NCBI GenBank assembly: GCA_020445145.1
Contig: JAGRHC010000018.1
Coordinates: forward strand, 118,691 to 182,690
Direction of reading: 5' to 3'
Origin: Alphaproteobacteria bacterium
GTDB taxonomy: Bacteria; Pseudomonadota; Alphaproteobacteria; Micavibrionales; Micavibrionaceae
Length of the DNA stretch: 64,000 nucleotides
Every line of letters starts with the position of its first letter. Within the stretch, counting starts at the first letter, position 1. Both the position numbers and the translations under genes were made by a program. Below are positions 60,741 through 64,000 of the stretch, piece by piece. The notes under the pieces were generated by a model, which saw only the letters and a list, made by a program, of their open reading frames with translations, was not told where the DNA came from and searched no databases.

Positions 60741-61652
60741 ATGCAGGTTTACTTACCCATTGCAGAAATGAGTATCCCGGTGGAGATGATTTTCCTTCTG
60801 GGCGCTTTCGTCGGCTTTGTCTCCGGCATGTTCGGCGTAGGCGGTGGCTTTCTAACAACCCCACTCCTGATTTTTATGGGTATTCCTCCGGCGGTCGCCG
60901 TCGGAACGCAGTCCTGCCAGCTTGTCGCCTCTGGTGTCAGTGGCGTTATGGGTTACTGGCGCAAGGGCTCCGTCGACTTCATGGTGGGGTCTGTCATGCT
61001 TGGCGGCGGCCTGATGGGCTCTCTGCTCGGGATTTTTATCTTTAAGTTTATCCGTTATCTGGGGCAGATCGACCTCATAATCTCCCTGCTTTATATCCTG
61101 TTTCTGGGGTCCGTCGGTCTGATGATGCTGTTTGAAGGCACATTCACCATGTTTAAGAAAAAAAGCATGCGCTCCGAGTTTAACCGCATGAAATCGCCGT
61201 CCTTGTTGTCACGTCTTCCCTATAAAATGCGTTTCCCCCGCTCAAAGCTCTATATCAGCGTTTTTGTACCCGGAGGAATAGGATTTGTTGGCGGTTTTCT
61301 GGTCTCGACGATGGGGATTGGCGGCGGGTTCCTGCTCGTTCCGGCAATGATCTATATATTGGGAATGCCAACATTGCTGGTCGCAGGGACATCACTCTTT
61401 CAAATCATTTTCACAAGTGCGTTCGCAGCCATCATGCACGCCATCGTCAATCATAGTGTCGATGTGTTACTGGCAGTAATTCTCATTCTTGGTGGTGTCC
61501 TTGGAGCAAGGCTTGGTGTACTCGTCTCTCGCAGAATTGCCGGAGCACGCGGAAGGGTGCTTCTCGCACTGCTGGTTTTAGCGGTCTGTGCTCAACTCGG
61601 ATACAATCTCTTCCTCGAACCTTCTCAGCTTTACGTGATGACGATAAAATGA
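60741..61652 (+). CDS. TSUP (TauE/SafE) family transporter
   Basis: A 303-residue polytopic protein with the two family repeats, GAFVGFVSGMFGVGGGFLTT and FVGGFLVSTMGIGGGFLLVP, each with the glycine-rich membrane motif. These proteins export sulfite, sulfonates or related anions. It overlaps the TIGR02186 gene by 4 bases (ATGA). Confidence 0.88.
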   Translation: MQVYLPIAEMSIPVEMIFLLGAFVGFVSGMFGVGGGFLTTPLLIFMGIPPAVAVGTQSCQLVASGVSGVMGYWRKGSVDFMVGSVMLGGGLMGSLLGIFIFKFIRYLGQIDLIISLLYILFLGSVGLMMLFEGTFTMFKKKSMRSEFNRMKSPSLLSRLPYKMRFPRSKLYISVFVPGGIGFVGGFLVSTMGIGGGFLLVPAMIYILGMPTLLVAGTSLFQIIFTSAFAAIMHAIVNHSVDVLLAVILILGGVLGARLGVLVSRRIAGARGRVLLALLVLAVCAQLGYNLFLEPSQLYVMTIK

Positions 61653-62416
61653 GAAGGCATATTCTAAGCACATGTCGTCTGATCGCCCTAGGCCTTTTGG
61701 CATTCGCGCCGCTGAAGATCGCCGCCCCGGCATACGCCCAGAAAGAAGATGAGTTTTTCGTAGAACTAGCCCTAAACCACATCGACATTACCACCGGGTT
61801 CACCGGGGCGGAAATCCGGCTTTTTGGCTATCGCAAAGATAAAGACTCCGAAATTGCGATATACATCAAAGGCCCCGAAAAAAACATGACCATCTGGAAA
61901 AAAGCAAAGGTTCTGGGGGCATGGGTAAACCGCTACAGCGAAACCTATAAACATATGCCTCTGTACTATGATTACGCTTTGGGAAAGCCGGAAGAAGACA
62001 CAGCCAAAAACGAAAGCCTCTTTTTGAAAAACGGAATAGGAGTGCTTTCCCTGTTTCCAGTCGATCAGCGTAGCGAAAAGACAAACTTCAGGGATGCACT
62101 GATCGCGGATCGGGAAAAAAGCCGCCTGTACCCCATAAAGCCAAAGGAAATCCGGTTTCTGAACGAAAACTTTTTCCGTGTAACCTTTCAGGTCCCGGCA
62201 GCTGCCCCGACTGGGCAATATTCAATCGAGAGTTTTTTAATTAAAAACGGAAAAATCCTTGAGCGAGATACTGAATCGCTGGCCGTTGAGCAAGTCGGTT
62301 TGAATGCGTTTCTTTTTAATGCGGCAAAAGATCAGGCCGTTTTATATGCATTGTCTTGCATCGTGTTTGCGCTAGTGACCGGATGGTTTTTCAGCGCAAT
62401 TCGGGTCAAGCCATAA
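61649..62416 (+). CDS. TIGR02186 family membrane protein
   Basis: A 255-residue protein: a signal peptide (LIALGLLAFAPLKIAAPAYA) then a beta-rich periplasmic domain (VELALNHIDITTGFTGAEIR, LFGYRKDKDSEIAIYIKGPE) and a C-terminal helix (AVLYALSCIVFALVTGWFF). In alphaproteobacteria this family is linked to TSUP transporters, which the overlap here fits. The role is probably auxiliary to transport, but unproven. Confidence 0.85.
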   Translation: MRRHILSTCRLIALGLLAFAPLKIAAPAYAQKEDEFFVELALNHIDITTGFTGAEIRLFGYRKDKDSEIAIYIKGPEKNMTIWKKAKVLGAWVNRYSETYKHMPLYYDYALGKPEEDTAKNESLFLKNGIGVLSLFPVDQRSEKTNFRDALIADREKSRLYPIKPKEIRFLNENFFRVTFQVPAAAPTGQYSIESFLIKNGKILERDTESLAVEQVGLNAFLFNAAKDQAVLYALSCIVFALVTGWFFSAIRVKP

Positions 62417-62439
62417 AGTTTAAGAAATAGGGAGGAATG

Positions 62440-62940
62440 ATGCCTGCAACCCAAAACAAAAAAGCGATAGCGCCCGAAAAAACTCCGGTTTTTCTGCTTG
62501 TCGTCGACGTAACTGAAGAGTTTTCAGTCGCCGTAGAATATGCCTGCGCGATTGTCGCAAAACACAGTGGCCGTCTAGCGCTTCTGAATGTGATCGAGCG
62601 CAGCGCCTTTGATCACTGGCTGAATGTAGAAAATAAAATCAAAAAGGAGATGCGAGCACAGGCCGAAAGCCTGATCTGGGATGCATCCCGCCGCGTTGTC
62701 GAACTCACAGGAAAAATCCCCATGATCGCCATCGAGGAGGGGGAACGTAGCGACATCATTATCGATATGATCAACCAAAATAGCAATATCGCGATGTTGA
62801 TCCTCGGAGGGGAAAGTAGCGCATCCAATCCCGGCCCGCTGGTGAGCTATTTCTCAGGCAAAGGACTGTCAAAATTACGGGTTCCTTTAATGATTGTTCC
62901 AGGACATTTGCATGTTTCAGATCTTGAAGCTATTTTGTAG
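62440..62940 (+). CDS. Universal stress protein family
   Basis: A 166-residue USP-fold protein (VFLLVVDVTEEFSVAVEYAC, IVAKHSGRLALLNVIERS; C-terminal LILGGESSASNPGPL VSYF and VPLMIVPG). The GG-x9-G ATP-binding-like pattern is partial. ATG 62440 has a GGAGG 4 bases before it; an ATG 3 bases earlier is too close to that site. Confidence 0.82.
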   Translation: MPATQNKKAIAPEKTPVFLLVVDVTEEFSVAVEYACAIVAKHSGRLALLNVIERSAFDHWLNVENKIKKEMRAQAESLIWDASRRVVELTGKIPMIAIEEGERSDIIIDMINQNSNIAMLILGGESSASNPGPLVSYFSGKGLSKLRVPLMIVPGHLHVSDLEAIL

Positions 62941-62968
62941 CCCCAAACACAAGCAAGAAGGGCACGCT

Positions 62969-63535
62969 ATGTTCATACAGACCGAGGAAACCCCAAACCC
63001 GGCAACCATCAAATTCATTCCCGGACAGACAATTCTGGAGAAGGGAACACTGGATTTTTCCTCACGCGCCGAAGCTGCGCGCGCGCCGCTTGCCGATCGT
63101 TTATTCAGAATCCCCGGCGTTATCCGAGTATTTCTCTCAGGAGATTTTGTCTCCGTCAGCAAGGGCGACGATACAGACTGGTCCATGCTCAAGCCCATGA
63201 TTTTAACGGCGCTCATGGAACATCTTTCCACCGGCCAACCGATCGTCGATCCGGCATTGCTGGAACAATCAAGCGCCGCAGCGCCGTCCGAAGATGAGGA
63301 TGAAATCGCAATTCAAATCAGGGAACTCCTCGATACCCGCGTAAGGCCCATGGTTGCCAGAGATGGCGGCGATATTGTGTTTGATTATTTCGAAGACGGT
63401 GTCGTCTACCTGCATATGCGCGGCGCGTGCTCAGGCTGTCCAAGCTCGACGGCGACCCTGAAAATGGGAATTGAGAACATGCTGCGCCACTTTATCCCCG
63501 AAGTGAATGAGGTCAGGGCGTCTGGAGATCTGTAG
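62969..63535 (+). CDS. NifU-like Fe-S scaffold/carrier protein
   Basis: A 188-residue protein with the N-terminal Nfu domain (MFIQTEETPNPATIKFIPGQ) and a C-terminal NifU domain with the cluster-binding CSGCPSS. It carries 4Fe-4S clusters to targets. Relatives are eukaryotic NFU1-like and the alphaproteobacterial NifU family. The end overlaps the next gene by 23 bases. Confidence 0.9.
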   Translation: MFIQTEETPNPATIKFIPGQTILEKGTLDFSSRAEAARAPLADRLFRIPGVIRVFLSGDFVSVSKGDDTDWSMLKPMILTALMEHLSTGQPIVDPALLEQSSAAAPSEDEDEIAIQIRELLDTRVRPMVARDGGDIVFDYFEDGVVYLHMRGACSGCPSSTATLKMGIENMLRHFIPEVNEVRASGDL

Positions 63536-64000
63536 GGTCCTCGGCATTAGATTCTCCGCGCGGCGGCGTAAGCAAAAAACCAAGCCAGCGCGCACGAATG
63601 TCATTCATCTCATCCGAACCCTCATCATCGACAGATGTCGCCGGAAGGGTACAGTTCACACGAGTCCGCTCAAACCTCACGGGAGAAGAGAGACGCACTT
63701 CAACACGCGTCTCCCCCAAAACTTCAATCTCAGGCCTGCTTTGCCCCGATACGAAACAGGAAAGTTTAGGCAACTCTTCTTCAAGCGGCTTGCTGACATT
63801 AAATCCAATGAGGGGAAGTTCCTCCCCTGTATCCGTCACACCCGGAGTAATATTGCTCGCAGGGAGCGGTAGGCTCGTGCTGACAAAACGAAAATGCGGG
63901 ATATCGCCATAAGCCGCAGTCATCGTAAAACGTGGCAGAGCATAAAAGTCGCTTCCCCCATAAGCGCTGCCAGATTGTTGGGTAAGGGCAGCCCGGAAAC
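63513..64000 (-). CDS. Hypothetical protein, C-terminal part
   Basis: The frame is open to the right edge, so the true start is beyond the window. The visible 162 residues (SGSAYGGSDFYALPRFTMTA, AYGDIPHFRFVSTSLPLPAS) look like a beta-rich domain, with an arginine-containing VRLSSPVRFERTRV. I do not recognise it. It is convergent with and overlaps the NifU-like gene by 23 bases. Confidence 0.6.
   Translation of the reverse strand, partial: FRAALTQQSGSAYGGSDFYALPRFTMTAAYGDIPHFRFVSTSLPLPASNITPGVTDTGEELPLIGFNVSKPLEEELPKLSCFVSGQSRPEIEVLGETRVEVRLSSPVRFERTRVNCTLPATSVDDEGSDEMNDIRARWLGFLLTPPRGESNAEDPTDLQTP

Overview
This window is most likely a chromosomal segment of a free-living Gram-negative alphaproteobacterium, perhaps a Micavibrio- or Rhodospirillales-like lineage; the genus cannot be fixed from the sequence. 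The evidence is two LexA boxes of the alphaproteobacterial type (GTTC-N7-GTTC), a CckA-type kinase directly upstream of recA, and several families largely confined to alphaproteobacteria (TrcR/DUF1013, DUF1192, TIGR02186, ELM1/DUF1022), together with TrmFO and a petABC bc1 operon. Genes are dense on both strands. I found no rRNA, tRNA, CRISPR array, insertion sequence or prophage.

Layout. 1-5 kb: end of a DUF4139 protein, a GFA-family protein, the hybrid kinase CckA and SOS-controlled recA, followed by a palindromic element carrying a 7-bp tandem repeat. 5-9 kb: smpB, an ACT-domain protein and dapA on the minus strand, with a divergent soluble lytic transglycosylase that lacks an ordinary start codon. 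9-12.4 kb: a LuxR-type response regulator and a CckA-like hybrid kinase. 12.4-19.2 kb: a minus-strand MoxR-DUF58-BatA/DUF4159-membrane protein operon. 19.2-22.7 kb: cca, a small protein, a gene interrupted by an in-frame TGA, hemF and trmL. 22.8-26.2 kb: petA-petB-petC plus a DUF924 gene; PetB has an unusual two-helix insertion. 26.4-29.4 kb: small conserved genes, trcR and guaC. 29.4-31.4 kb: btaB and btaA for betaine lipid synthesis, divergent from mfd. 35-39.7 kb: an amidotransferase, an AmgK-like kinase, aspartate aminotransferase and an alpha/beta hydrolase. 39.8-43 kb: a candidate small RNA, a LysR regulator, trxB and an ELM1 homologue. 43-48.6 kb: an Lrp regulator, a lipase-like hydrolase, trmFO, an SOS-controlled Y-family polymerase, a TerB-like protein and a lipoprotein. 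48.7-57.3 kb: ferredoxin, cysK, a ferredoxin-NADP reductase, mutS, dut, coaBC, an alanine-rich membrane protein and ubiE. 57.3-64 kb: murJ, trpS, a secreted protein, a TSUP-TIGR02186-universal stress protein-NfuA run and the end of an unknown gene.

Together the genes cover DNA repair and its SOS control (recA, Y-family polymerase, mfd, mutS, dut), envelope building and turnover (dapA, slt, murJ, AmgK-like, btaAB), respiration and redox (petABC, hemF, ubiE, trxB, FNR, ferredoxin) and cell-cycle signalling (CckA, TrcR). The most interesting items are the cytochrome b insertion, the candidate small RNA at 39.8-40.0 kb, the recA-smpB repeat element, the gene with the internal TGA, the unusual slt start and an inverted repeat in front of the alanine-rich protein. 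I see no clearly novel multi-gene system; most of the window is core chromosome.
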